DNA of 64,000 nt from Flavobacterium segetis (GTDB lineage: Bacteria > Bacteroidota > Bacteroidia > Flavobacteriales > Flavobacteriaceae): NCBI RefSeq assembly GCF_900129575.1, contig NZ_FQWE01000001.1:248001-312000 (forward strand), in the 5' to 3' direction. Below are positions 29,441 through 38,609 of this stretch, one piece after another (the stretch's first letter is position 1; each line of letters starts with the position of its first letter). The notes beneath the pieces were generated by a model, which searched no databases, was not told where the DNA came from, and saw only the letters and a program-made list of their open reading frames with translations. The position numbers and the translations under genes were made by a program.

Positions 29441-29809
29441 CTACTCTAAAATAGAAGTAATAAAAGCAGAGATGATTTTTTCTCCTAAACTTTCTTGTTT
29501 AAAGTCGGGAAAAATTGGCTCTTTCTCCCTATTCTTCATTTCGTTTCCAAGTAAATTTGCAGTATTTTGAAAAGGATAAAAATGTTCTGAAGCTATTTTA
29601 GTGGCACACAATCCAGGTTTCGGATTATAAATTGAATATTGGATTTCTCGACTGTAACTATACAAGGAAGCGCTTTTAGTTTTAAAATAATTTGCTGTTA
29701 CATTTAAAGAACTTTCATTAGCACTATAAAATCCAGATTTAAAATTAGCTTTTTGAGCAAAGCCGCAAGACGAACTTACAATTATAAAAAACAGAGCGTA
29801 TTTATTCAT
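29441..29809 (-). CDS. Small secreted protein of unknown function
   Basis: A 122-residue protein with a signal peptide (MNKYALFFIIVSSSCGFAQ). The mature part is ~100 residues, rich in Ser, Asn, Tyr and Lys, with one Cys, and ends in a short hydrophobic helix (IISAFITSILE). No family recognised. It lies between trmH and the decayed trmH copy. Confidence 0.6.
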   Translation of the reverse strand: MNKYALFFIIVSSSCGFAQKANFKSGFYSANESSLNVTANYFKTKSASLYSYSREIQYSIYNPKPGLCATKIASEHFYPFQNTANLLGNEMKNREKEPIFPDFKQESLGEKIISAFITSILE

Positions 29810-29917
29810 AATTTCGTCATTTATGTAAACTCAAAATTACAAATTAGTTTTAAAATTAGGAGTGATTTATTGAACTTAATTCTTTTGTATCTAACTCTTT
29901 TTTAACACACTCGTACT

Positions 29918-30080
29918 TTTGATGAAAAATGTCTTGTACAACAATAGTACAACAATTCGTTTTATCTACAAGACTTAAAAATTTTGTAATGCATGTTTAC
30001 CGATAAATGTTTTCTAGTAAAATAAAGTAATCGATGTCAACTGACAGGATATAGTTTTTTGCAAAAACAGTAAAAAAGAG
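29918..30080 (-). pseudogene. Decayed duplicate of the trmH 5' end
   Basis: Translating the minus strand gives VDIDYFILLENIYR, a stop, then KFLSLVDKTN and TIVVQDIFH. This matches trmH residues 2-46 (VDIDYLTFLENIL, KFLKVLENRT, TIVVEDIFQ). DNA similarity continues into the upstream region: TTTTTTGCAAAAACAG against TTTTTTGCAAAAATAG. So promoter plus 5' end were copied about 650 bp away, and the copy has decayed. Confidence 0.75.
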
Positions 30081-30169
30081 TAGCCTTAACACTTTAAAAT
30101 TGGTTTGTGATACCTCAATTGAATTTTTGTTTAGGAATTAAGATTGTTTTTTTGAGTTAGTATGCGGTA

Positions 30170-30293
30170 TTAAGGCCAGTTTAATAAAGCTAAGGATTTA
30201 AATAAATTAGGAGTCGCGGGTTTACCCGAAAAGGAGAAGCAATCTAAACAACTAGAGCAACAAACAAAGATTCTTCCTTCGTCAGAATGACAA
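30170..30293 (+). other. Short coding-like remnant and one GAGA/TGACAA-type stem-loop
   Basis: A plus-strand frame without a start reads FNKAKDLNKLGVAGLPEKEK then QSKQLEQQ, probably the end of a lost gene. It runs into AGATTCTTCCTTCGTCAGAAT followed by GACAAA (30268-30293), a single copy of the stem-loop found five times at 38610-38957. The rest of 29810-30498 shows no gene. Confidence 0.35.
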
Positions 30294-30498
30294 ATTTAGT
30301 TAGCTATAAACTTAAATTAAGGCTATTGAGATATAGACGATTTCCTTATTTGAGCTTTCTGTTCAATAAATATAGAGTTTAAAGTAAAGTCGCTTTTGCG
30401 AACACGCCTAAATGAAATGAATACTTTTAGTTTAAATTTGACTACTATTCATTATATAATATTCAATAATAACGAAAATATGAAAATCAACAAGATTT

Positions 30499-30581
30499 GC
30501 GTGAGGGATAGAGGCGATATCTTTTTTTATGCTTTTTAGCCAAAAAAGATAAAGCCGAAAACCCGACCCTTGTGGTCACGC
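30499..30581. repeat. Dispersed palindromic element, GCGTGAGGG...CACGC type
   Basis: Starts GCGTGAGGGATAGAGGCGAT, contains a CTTTTTT.../AAAAAAG stem and AACCCGACC, and ends GGTCACGC. Second copy of the element at 904-1013. It ends 15 bp before the sirtuin start. Confidence 0.6.
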
Positions 30582-30596
30582 TCAAATAAAAAAAAT

Positions 30597-31289
30597 ATGA
30601 AAAAGAAATTAGTTGTCCTTACTGGTGCAGGAATAAGTGCCGAAAGTGGTGTGAAAACATTTAGAGACAGCGGCGGACTTTGGGAAGGTCATAACGTGAT
30701 GGACGTGGCAACGCCTGAAGGTTGGTATAAAAATCCTGCTTTAGTGCTTGATTTTTACAATCAAAGGCGTAAGCAGCTCAAAGAAGTGGTTCCTAATCGT
30801 GGTCATGAAATTTTAGCTGAATTAGAAAAAGATTTTGAGGTTTATATTATCACTCAAAATGTAGATGACTTGCACGAGCGTGCTGGAAGTACTAATGTTT
30901 TGCATCTTCATGGCGAATTGCTAAAAGTGCGAAGTATAAGTGACCCAAATTATATTGTAGACTGGCACGATGATTTGAACTTTGGGGATTTTGACAAACA
31001 TAATAATCAGTTGCGACCTGATATTGTATGGTTTGGAGAGGAAGTTCCTGCACTGGAGCAAGCGCTGGAATTAACTCAAAATGCCGATTATTTTGCCGTT
31101 ATTGGAACTTCATTACAAGTTTATCCAGCAGCTGGATTAATTGATTTTACGCCACGAGAAACACCGCTATTTTATATTGATCCAAAACCAATTAAAATTC
31201 CAAATCTTAAAAACCGATTAGAAATAATTCCTGAAATGGCTTCTACAGGAGTTGAAATTATGAGAAATAAATTGCTTTCGTTTCTCTAA
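30597..31289 (+). CDS. Sirtuin (Sir2-family) NAD-dependent deacylase, class III type
   Basis: A 230-residue protein from ATG 30597, which follows an A-rich leader; an upstream in-frame ATG lies inside a repeat element and is not used here. It has the NAD motif LTGAGISAESG, TQNVDDLHE and the catalytic His105 in HLHGELL. The zinc-binding Cys are absent. Tyr54 and Arg57 (FYNQRRKQL) are the residues that let SIRT5/CobB-type enzymes remove succinyl or malonyl groups from Lys. It is therefore probably a desuccinylase/deacetylase controlling metabolic enzymes. Confidence 0.93.
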   Translation: MKKKLVVLTGAGISAESGVKTFRDSGGLWEGHNVMDVATPEGWYKNPALVLDFYNQRRKQLKEVVPNRGHEILAELEKDFEVYIITQNVDDLHERAGSTNVLHLHGELLKVRSISDPNYIVDWHDDLNFGDFDKHNNQLRPDIVWFGEEVPALEQALELTQNADYFAVIGTSLQVYPAAGLIDFTPRETPLFYIDPKPIKIPNLKNRLEIIPEMASTGVEIMRNKLLSFL

Positions 31290-31366
31290 AAATAAAAAAT
31301 ATTTTAAAGCGCACTTTTATGCAAGTCAATTATTAGAAATAGTATGTCTAATTTCTAAGTTCTGCT

Positions 31367-31374
31367 TATATTTG
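31367..31374 (+). promoter_or_regulatory. -7 box for purB
   Basis: TATATTTG matches TAnnTTTG exactly and lies 25 bp before the purB ATG. A TATG 20 bp upstream (31343-31346) is a weak -33 element. Confidence 0.5.
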
Positions 31375-31399
31375 CGACTTTCGAACAAACAACTAAACA

Positions 31400-32746
31400 A
31401 TGACTACTTTAAACGAATTGAATGCTATATCGCCTATTGATGGACGCTATAGAAATAAAACTATTTCGCTGGCTCCATTCTTCTCTGAGGAAGCCTTAAT
31501 AAAATACCGCGTGCTAGTTGAAATTGAATATTTTATTGCCTTGTGCGAAACGCCTTTACCTCAACTGACGTCAGTAAATCCAGATTTATTTGAAAGTTTA
31601 AGAAACATATATAAAAATTTCTCAACTCAAGATGCGCTTTGGATCAAAGAAACCGAGAAAGTCACTAATCACGATGTAAAAGCGGTTGAGTACTTTATTA
31701 AGGAGAAATTTGAAACCTTAGGATTATCACAATATAAAGAGTTTATCCATTTTGGATTGACTTCCCAAGACATCAATAATACGGCGATTCCACTTTCGAC
31801 AAAAGAAGCTTTTGAGAAAGTATACATGCCTTCTTTGATTACATTGACTTCTAAATTAAAAGACTTAAGTATGGAATGGGCAGCCATTCCAATGCTAGCG
31901 CGAACACATGGACAACCTGCTTCTCCTACTCGATTAGGGAAGGAAATAGGCGTTTTTGTAGAACGTTTAGAAGAGCAAATGCGTTTGCTGTTTAATATTC
32001 CTTTTGCGGCTAAATTTGGTGGTGCCACTGGAAATTACAATGCACATCATGTGGCTTATCCCCAGATTGACTGGAGAAAATTTGGTGGAAAATTTGTTGA
32101 AGAAAATCTGGGATTACATCACTCCTTCCCTACTACACAAATTGAACATTACGATCATTTTGCAGCATTTTTTGATGCTTTAAAAAGAATAAATAGCATT
32201 ATAATTGATTTAGATCGAGACATTTGGACGTATGTTTCGATGGAATATTTTAAACAAAAAATCAAAGAGGGAGAAATAGGATCATCAGCGATGCCGCATA
32301 AAGTAAATCCAATTGATTTTGAAAATTCAGAAGGAAATTTAGGAATTGCAAATGCTATTTTTGAACATTTATCGGCTAAATTACCCGTGTCAAGACTGCA
32401 ACGAGATTTAACAGATAGTACGGTTTTAAGAAATATTGGAGTTCCAATAGGTCATACTTTAATTGCCTTTGAAGCCACTTTAAAAGGACTCAATAAATTG
32501 CTGTTGAATGAATCTAAATTTCATGAAGATTTAGAGAAAAATTGGGCTGTGGTTGCCGAAGCTATTCAAACTATTTTGCGTAGAGAAGCCTATCCTAATC
32601 CTTATGAAGCTTTGAAAGGATTGACCAGAACTAATGAATCTATTGATAAAAAAGCGATCCATAATTTTATTGCAACACTTGATGTTTCAGATGAAATTAA
32701 AGCTGAATTAATGCAAATTACACCAAGTAATTTTCTGGGTATCTAG
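31400..32746 (+). CDS. purB: Adenylosuccinate lyase
   Basis: A 448-residue member of the fumarase/aspartase superfamily. It opens NAISPIDGRYRNKT, has TSQDINNTA and ARTHGQPASPT, and carries the signature loop GSSAMPHKVNPIDFENSEGN with the catalytic Ser. It acts twice in purine synthesis, releasing fumarate from SAICAR and from adenylosuccinate. The length and N-terminal SPIDGRY sequence fit the E. coli-type enzyme. It has its own promoter and a terminator. Confidence 0.96.
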   Translation: MTTLNELNAISPIDGRYRNKTISLAPFFSEEALIKYRVLVEIEYFIALCETPLPQLTSVNPDLFESLRNIYKNFSTQDALWIKETEKVTNHDVKAVEYFIKEKFETLGLSQYKEFIHFGLTSQDINNTAIPLSTKEAFEKVYMPSLITLTSKLKDLSMEWAAIPMLARTHGQPASPTRLGKEIGVFVERLEEQMRLLFNIPFAAKFGGATGNYNAHHVAYPQIDWRKFGGKFVEENLGLHHSFPTTQIEHYDHFAAFFDALKRINSIIIDLDRDIWTYVSMEYFKQKIKEGEIGSSAMPHKVNPIDFENSEGNLGIANAIFEHLSAKLPVSRLQRDLTDSTVLRNIGVPIGHTLIAFEATLKGLNKLLLNESKFHEDLEKNWAVVAEAIQTILRREAYPNPYEALKGLTRTNESIDKKAIHNFIATLDVSDEIKAELMQITPSNFLGI

Positions 32747-32769
32747 AAAAAAAAATCACAAAATTTGTT

Positions 32770-32809
32770 ATTCCTATCGACGAGAAAAAGCATTCTTATC
32801 GATGGGAAT
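32770..32809 (+). terminator. Terminator after purB
   Basis: 11-bp inverted repeat ATTCCTATCGA / TCGATGGGAAT (one G-T wobble) with an 18-nt loop, followed by TTTTAATTTT. Confidence 0.8.
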
Positions 32810-32914
32810 TTTAATTTTAAACATTTAATACAATAGTCCATTTGATAAAAATTTTAATTTCTAAAAAAAATTATTTATCTTACCACAAAACCAAAACTTA
32901 CTTCTTAAATAAAT

Positions 32915-35152
32915 ATGAATACAGCTGAAGCAGTAGTCTCCGCAACGCAACATTTACAACCGTTAATACGTGATTTAGGATTAATCTTGATGACCGCAGC
33001 GGTTGCGGTTTTATTATTTAAAAAAATTAAACAACCTTTAGTTTTAGGTTATTTAATTGCTGGATTTTTAGCTGGAAATAACTTTGATTTTTTCCCTTCC
33101 ATAAAAGATATCAAGAGTGTTGAGGTTTGGGCAGAAATTGGTGTAATCTTTTTATTGTTTAGTTTAGGACTAGAATTTAGTTTTAAAAAATTAATGAAAG
33201 TTGGTGGAACAGCATCAATTACAGCAGTTACTCAAATTATTGCTATGGTTGCTATTGGCTATTCAGTAGGAACATGGATTGGTTGGAAACCTATGGACAG
33301 CATTTTTCTGGGCGTTATATTATCTATATCTTCAACAACCATTATTTTAAAAACCTTTGAAGAACTCGGTGTAAAAACACAAAAATTTGCAGGAATTGTA
33401 TTAGGTTCGCTAATTGTGCAGGACATCGTTGCTATCTTGATGATGGTTTTACTTTCTACGATTGCAGTGAGTCAGCAGTTTTCAGGAACTGAATTGTTAT
33501 ATTCCGTTTTAAAGTTGATCTTCTTTTTAACAATATGGTTTGTTGGTGGTATTTTTTTCATTCCCACTTTATTAAAAAAAGCAAAAAGCCTCTTAACAGA
33601 CGAAATGTTATTGATAATCTCGCTGGCATTGTGTTTGATGATGGTAATTCTCGCTGCTAATGTTGGTTTTTCTCCTGCATTAGGTGCTTTTATAATGGGT
33701 TCAATCATTGCCGAAACTACGCAAGCGGAGCATATTGAACATTTAGTAAAACCTGTAAAAGATTTATTTGGTGCTGTATTTTTTGTATCTGTTGGAATGC
33801 TAATTAATCCTGAAACACTTTATGAATATGCGTTACCCGTTGGTATTTTAACTTTAGTTGTTATTTTTGGACAATCGATTAGTTCCACCATCGGTGCGTT
33901 GCTTTCTGGTCAGCCTTTGAAACAATCCGTGCAAACGGGGATGAGTTTATCACAAATAGGCGAATTCTCCTTTATTATTGCCACTTTAGGAATGACACTC
34001 AATGTGACAAGCGATTTTTTATATCCTATTGTTGTAGCAGTTTCAGCGGTTACTACCTTTACAACGCCTTTTATGGTTAAATTTGCTAATCCTTTTTCAG
34101 AATATATTGAAAAAAAATTACCACGAAGATGGAAAAAAAGGATTGAGCGCTATAGTGCAAATGCACAGTCTATCAAATTAGTATCAAATTGGCAAATTGT
34201 AGTCAAAGCCTTTTTAACTCAGGTCGTAATTCATTCTGTTATTATAGTTGCTGTAATTTTGCTTTCATCAAAATTTATACTACCGTTGGTTGAAGATTAT
34301 CAATTTGGAAATGCCGTTGGCGCATTAATAACATTGATAATAATATCTCCTTTTTTATGGGCACTTTCTTTAAGAAGAGTAGCTGTAGACCAAGTAGCTA
34401 TTTTAAGAGAAGAGCGCAAATATCGCGGACCAATTTTAATGATGGTTTTAATGCGAATGTTATTAACGCTTTTTTATATTGGATTTTTACTGAATATTTT
34501 CTTCTCGCCTATTATTGCTTTCATCGCTTTAATAGTTGCAGTTATAGTATATTATGTTTTTCCAAAAAAATTGAATGCACAGTATCATAAAATTGAAGAC
34601 CACTTTCTAAAAAATTTCAATGCAAGAGAAGGTAAAAAAGGAGTGAGAAGCAGAAGCGATTTAACACCTTGGGAAGGACACATGTCCACGTTTGAGATCG
34701 CACCAACATCAAACGTAGTAGGTAAAACATTAAGCGAATTGCGAGTTAGGGAGGAATTAGGTGTCAATATTGCCTTTATTAAAAGGGGGGAATTTATTAT
34801 AAATATTCCTAATAAAAACGAACGCTTATTCCCAGGAGATGAAATTTGTATTATTGGAACAGATAATCAGGTAAAAGAATTTAACTCGTATTTGCATAAA
34901 AACGAAATTCAAAATCCCGAGGTTATTGAGAATGATATTATCTTAAAACAATTAGAACTTCTAGAGGAACAATTTATTGGTGCCACTATTAAAGACTCGC
35001 AATTACGTGAAAAAACAAATGGTTTGATTGTGGGAATTGAACGAAGAGGAAAACGAATCCTGAATCCTGAATCTAACATGGTTTTAGAAAAACACGATAT
35101 ATTGTGGGTGGTGGGAAGTAAAAAACTACTGCGAGATTTTTTTAGAAATTAG
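32915..35152 (+). CDS. CPA2-type cation:proton antiporter with TrkA-C domains
   Basis: A 745-residue protein. The first ~410 residues are a Na+/H+-exchanger-type membrane domain (about 12 spans), with LLFSLGLEFSFKKL and ALGAFIMGSIIAET holding the conserved acidic residue. After a cytosolic link, three more hydrophobic segments occur (about 425-550), then two RCK-C/TrkA-C ligand-binding domains (about 588-660 and 667-743: FEIAPTSNVVGKTLSELRV, FIGATIKDSQLREKTNG). The layout suits K+ or Na+ efflux gated by a cytosolic ligand. The exchanged ion cannot be predicted. Monocistronic. Confidence 0.9.
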   Translation: MNTAEAVVSATQHLQPLIRDLGLILMTAAVAVLLFKKIKQPLVLGYLIAGFLAGNNFDFFPSIKDIKSVEVWAEIGVIFLLFSLGLEFSFKKLMKVGGTASITAVTQIIAMVAIGYSVGTWIGWKPMDSIFLGVILSISSTTIILKTFEELGVKTQKFAGIVLGSLIVQDIVAILMMVLLSTIAVSQQFSGTELLYSVLKLIFFLTIWFVGGIFFIPTLLKKAKSLLTDEMLLIISLALCLMMVILAANVGFSPALGAFIMGSIIAETTQAEHIEHLVKPVKDLFGAVFFVSVGMLINPETLYEYALPVGILTLVVIFGQSISSTIGALLSGQPLKQSVQTGMSLSQIGEFSFIIATLGMTLNVTSDFLYPIVVAVSAVTTFTTPFMVKFANPFSEYIEKKLPRRWKKRIERYSANAQSIKLVSNWQIVVKAFLTQVVIHSVIIVAVILLSSKFILPLVEDYQFGNAVGALITLIIISPFLWALSLRRVAVDQVAILREERKYRGPILMMVLMRMLLTLFYIGFLLNIFFSPIIAFIALIVAVIVYYVFPKKLNAQYHKIEDHFLKNFNAREGKKGVRSRSDLTPWEGHMSTFEIAPTSNVVGKTLSELRVREELGVNIAFIKRGEFIINIPNKNERLFPGDEICIIGTDNQVKEFNSYLHKNEIQNPEVIENDIILKQLELLEEQFIGATIKDSQLREKTNGLIVGIERRGKRILNPESNMVLEKHDILWVVGSKKLLRDFFRN

Positions 35153-35164
35153 AAATAAAAAAAA

Positions 35165-35198
35165 GCAAAATTAAAATCATTTAGGAAATTAATTTTGC
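35165..35198. terminator. Bidirectional terminator between antiporter and pepD
   Basis: 10-bp inverted repeat GCAAAATTAA / TTAATTTTGC flanked by A and T runs, between two convergent genes. Confidence 0.8.
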
Positions 35199-35205
35199 CT
35201 TTTTA

Positions 35206-36684
35206 TTATAAATGAATATATTTTTTCACTGGAATATTCGCTAAAATTTCAACCACAAATTTCCAGAATTTCTGAGACGATGAAATGCTTGCTCTTTCAT
35301 CTGGTGAGTGTGCGCCATGGATGGTGGGTCCAAAAGAGATCATATCCATATCAGGATAATTAGTTCCTAATATTCCACATTCTAACCCAGCGTGACAAGC
35401 TACTACTTTTGGTTTTGCACCGTTTTGTTTTTCATAAATGGGCACTAAGACATCTAATATCTCCGACTCAGCATTAGGTGTCCATCCCGGATAAGATCCC
35501 GAAAATTCTACTTCGCAACCCATTAATTCAAAAGCAGAACGCAAAGCATTTGCCAAATCAAATTTAGAAGTTTCAACCGAAGAACGTGTTAAACATTGAA
35601 CGGAAAGTTGGCCTTTGCCTAAAATTACCTTTGCAATATTATTAGATGTTTCTACTAGATTATCAAAATCAGCACTCATTCTATAAACGCCATTATGTGC
35701 TGTATACATCGATCTCACAAAGTAAAATTGTGCAATTGAAGGCATTACTTTAGCTGGAGTTGCCTCCATTTTTTCGAAAATAACTTCTAGATTAGGTTCC
35801 GTTGTTTTAAGTTCGGTCTTGATTTCATTTACAATTTGCTGCATGTCAAAAACAAAAGCTTCGTCATATACTTCAGCAATAATTACTTTAGCAGTGCTTT
35901 CACGTGGGATAGCATTACGCAAACTTCCACCAACAATCTCTGAAATTTGCAATCCAAAATTATCAAAACCATCAAATAGTAAGCGGTTCATAATCTTATT
36001 AGCATTGCCTAAACCTTTGTGAATGTCCATTCCTGAATGCCCACCATTTAAACCTTTTACGGTGATTACGTATCCTACAGAACCTTCTGGAGTTTCCTCT
36101 TCATCGTACTCAGCGGTTGCTGTTACATCAATTCCTCCTGCACAACCTATGTCAATTTCATCATCTTCTTCCGTGTCCATATTCAATAGAATTTCACCTT
36201 GAAGAACACCGCCTTTAAGATTCAAAGCTCCTGTCATTCCTGTTTCTTCATCAATGGTAAACAACGCTTCAATTGCCGGATGCGGGATGTGAGTACTTTC
36301 TAAAATGGCCATCATGGCAGCAACTCCAAGACCGTTATCAGCACCAAGGGTAGTTCCTCTAGCGCGAACCCAGTCGCCATCTACATACATGTCAATTCCT
36401 TGTGTATCAAAATCGAAAACGGTATCAGCATTTTTTTGATGTACCATATCTAAATGCCCTTGAAGCACAATTGCTTTGCGGTTTTCCATTCCCGCTGTAG
36501 CAGGTTTCCGAATAATTACATTGCGTATTTCATCTTCAAAAGTTTCTAATCCTAGGCTTTCGCCAAAGTTTTTTATAAACGCAATTACACGATCCTCTTT
36601 TTTAGAAGGACGTGGAACGGCATTCAAATCAGCAAACTTATTCCAAAGTGCTTTTGGCTCTAAATTTCTTATTTCTTGACTCAT
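35206..36684 (-). CDS. pepD: Aminoacyl-histidine dipeptidase (PepD-type, M20 family)
   Basis: A 492-residue cytosolic metallopeptidase. Zinc-binding blocks are LQGHLDMVHQ (His and Asp), LGADNGLGVA, and DEETGMTGA with the catalytic Glu; a later His lies in GGHSGMDIHKG and the final one in GAHSPDE. The insert domain is present. The length matches E. coli PepD, which splits Xaa-His dipeptides and other short peptides. It is single copy with a CAAAGTTA box upstream (36719-36726), the complement of TAnnTTTG. Confidence 0.95.
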   Translation of the reverse strand: MSQEIRNLEPKALWNKFADLNAVPRPSKKEDRVIAFIKNFGESLGLETFEDEIRNVIIRKPATAGMENRKAIVLQGHLDMVHQKNADTVFDFDTQGIDMYVDGDWVRARGTTLGADNGLGVAAMMAILESTHIPHPAIEALFTIDEETGMTGALNLKGGVLQGEILLNMDTEEDDEIDIGCAGGIDVTATAEYDEEETPEGSVGYVITVKGLNGGHSGMDIHKGLGNANKIMNRLLFDGFDNFGLQISEIVGGSLRNAIPRESTAKVIIAEVYDEAFVFDMQQIVNEIKTELKTTEPNLEVIFEKMEATPAKVMPSIAQFYFVRSMYTAHNGVYRMSADFDNLVETSNNIAKVILGKGQLSVQCLTRSSVETSKFDLANALRSAFELMGCEVEFSGSYPGWTPNAESEILDVLVPIYEKQNGAKPKVVACHAGLECGILGTNYPDMDMISFGPTIHGAHSPDERASISSSQKFWKFVVEILANIPVKKYIHL

Positions 36685-36790
36685 TTACGTGTGTTTGAAG
36701 TTTAACAATTTAAGATTTCAAAGTTACAAAGTTTAAAATCGATTTTACCTTTACAAAGTAAATTATCATTTAAATTTTGCTAAATTATTA

Positions 36791-36904
36791 GGGCGTGCCA
36801 CCACTATAAAAAGGGGCTCCCTATTTTTGTAAATATAAAGCCCCTTTTCATAGTGCTGTCAGGAGATACGCACTACTTTGGTAGTTTGCTTCTCCCCTTC
36901 ACGC
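36791..36904. repeat. Dispersed palindromic element, reverse orientation
   Basis: Starts GGGCGTGCC and ends CCCCTTCACGC, the opposite orientation to the copies at 904 and 30499. The first half folds into a strong hairpin (AAAAGGGGCT with AGCCCCTTTT, extended by CACTAT/ATAGTG); the second has GGAGATACGC and GCTTCTCC. It could also terminate transcription. Confidence 0.6.
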
Positions 36905-36999
36905 GAGCGAATAGTGCTTTTAATTACTATTTATCACTAACGAAAACATCTTAATAACTATCTTAATTCTTATATTATACTAGCATTAGGCGGTATTCT

Positions 37000-37048
37000 A
37001 AATAGAAAAATAATAAGGAAGATTTGCGTCAATTAAGAAACTTGGCAT
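37000..37048 (-). pseudogene. Remnant of a DUF5615 PIN-like toxin gene
   Basis: ATG at 37046-37048 overlaps the stop of the DUF433 remnant by one base. The frame reads MPSFLIDANLPYYFSI, then a TAG where Trp is expected, then NTA and another stop. FLIDANLP is the start of PIN-like DUF5615 toxins. The rest of the gene is not recognisable. Confidence 0.6.
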
Positions 37049-37281
37049 TACGCGGCAGTTTTGATTGTGAAATTTCTTTTCATTAAATCAGATGCAAATT
37101 TTAGGCAAGCACAAATATTTTCCTTTTCTAATGATGGATATTGACGTACTATTTCCTACTGCGATTCGCCAACACTCAAAAATTCTAAAATAGTCTGCAT
37201 TGTGATTCATTTGTTACGAATAAAAGGTTTTCTATTATAAGTTTCAGCATCAACAGTAATTCTGTCTGTGATAATTTCCAT
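37048..37281 (-). pseudogene. Decayed DUF433 antitoxin gene
   Basis: From ATG 37279-37281 the 78-codon frame reads MEIITDRITVDAETYNRKPF and IRNK, a TGA (37207-37209), ITMQTILEFLSVGESQ, a TAG (37156-37158), then EIVRQYPSLEKENICACLKF and a natural stop. The IT-V-P/A...GKPFIRGTRITV-like opening and the E-D-I-x-A-C-L-x-FA-like end are the DUF433 pattern. DUF433 proteins are antitoxins of DUF5615 toxins, and the toxin start overlaps here. Two nonsense codons make it inactive. Confidence 0.7.
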
Positions 37282-37363
37282 AAAAATTATTTTATACTAC
37301 AAACTCACACAAAACAAATGCTGTTGGTCAATTTATACTAATTTTATAACCAAATTAGAAATA

Positions 37364-38425
37364 ATGCAGCGCAAATACATTCTTCCTTTATTCTTAGTCA
37401 TTCAAATTATTGCTTTAAAAATTATTCCCTACTTTCCTTTGCAGGTAGAACTTTATTATAGTAACGGCCTGTATCCTATTATTTCTAATATTTCTAGAAT
37501 TGTATTGGGAATAATACCTTTTTCCTTGGGTGATTTGCTTTATTTTGTTTTGATTATTATTGGAGTTAAATGGCTTTTTACAAATAGAAAAAAGTGGAAA
37601 TTAAATTGGAAAAATAACATTCTGGTAGTTTTAAGTTTCATCTCAGTTTTTTATTTTTGTTTTCACTTACTGTGGGGTTTAAATTATTACCGCCAACCGC
37701 TATTTGAAAAGATGAATATAGAACGCGATTATTCTGACGCTGATCTTTTGATCTTTACTAAAAAATTAATCGCAAAAACTAATGCTCTTCAACTTTTAAT
37801 TACAAAAAATGATAGCTTAAAAGTAATTGTGCCTTACTCGCAAGAGCAAGTTTTCAAGATGAGTTTAAATGGTTACGAAACGCTTTCAAAAAAACATCCA
37901 TTTTTTCAATATAAAAACCCAAGTGTCAAGAAATCATTATTCAGTTTACCACTGACATATATGGGTTTTGGCGGTTATTTAAATCCGTTTACTAATGAAG
38001 CCCAAGTCAATTATTTGGGACCTATGTACAGCTTTCCTATGACGACTAATCATGAAATGGCACACCAAATGGGTTTTGCTAGCGAGAGTGAATGCAATTT
38101 TATAGGATTTTTAGCCTCTGTAAATAATAAAGATAACTATGTTCAATATTCCGGTTACAGTACCGCTTTGCGGTATTGTATGGGAAATTGGTACGCTCGA
38201 GATGAAAAAATTTACAATGAATTACTAAAAACAATTAATCCAGGAATTTTAAAAAATTATAAAGAAAGTCAAGATTTTTGGAAACAATATGATACGATTA
38301 TTGATAAAGGGTTTCATGCTTTTTATGATCAATTCCTGAAAATGAATCAGCAAAAAGATGGTCTAGAAAGTTATAGTAAGTATGTGGATTTAATGGTGAA
38401 TTATTATAAGGAAAAGGATTTTTAA
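37364..38425 (+). CDS. DUF3810-family membrane protein with HExxH motif
   Basis: A 353-residue protein from ATG 37364 (MQRKYILPLFL); an upstream start would overlap the decayed DUF433 gene. Three N-terminal hydrophobic segments (about residues 5-25, 47-75 and 85-105) precede a large domain with NHEMAHQMGFASESECNF, a zinc-metallopeptidase HExxH signature with a downstream Glu. DUF3810 is a Flavobacteriia/Bacteroidota family whose function is unproved; membrane-bound peptidase is an inference. Monocistronic, with no signal for regulation. Confidence 0.85.
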   Translation: MQRKYILPLFLVIQIIALKIIPYFPLQVELYYSNGLYPIISNISRIVLGIIPFSLGDLLYFVLIIIGVKWLFTNRKKWKLNWKNNILVVLSFISVFYFCFHLLWGLNYYRQPLFEKMNIERDYSDADLLIFTKKLIAKTNALQLLITKNDSLKVIVPYSQEQVFKMSLNGYETLSKKHPFFQYKNPSVKKSLFSLPLTYMGFGGYLNPFTNEAQVNYLGPMYSFPMTTNHEMAHQMGFASESECNFIGFLASVNNKDNYVQYSGYSTALRYCMGNWYARDEKIYNELLKTINPGILKNYKESQDFWKQYDTIIDKGFHAFYDQFLKMNQQKDGLESYSKYVDLMVNYYKEKDF

Positions 38426-38609
38426 AATGATTAGTGATTGTAAATTAACGATTTTTTACTCGAGCGATCGCAACTAGCGTAGCAATTAAAATCTAAACTC
38501 GACGAACTTATTATTGCGATTTTTGAATGAGGATTTTTGAAATTAATAGTTATTAATTCTGAAAAAAATAAAGCATTTGTGATGGTAAAATAATGTAATT
38601 AAAGTCATG

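Noticed and set aside
30570-30596. Upstream start of the sirtuin
   Set aside because: The nine codons lie in the end of an interspersed repeat and precede the normal MKKKLVVLTGAG start.
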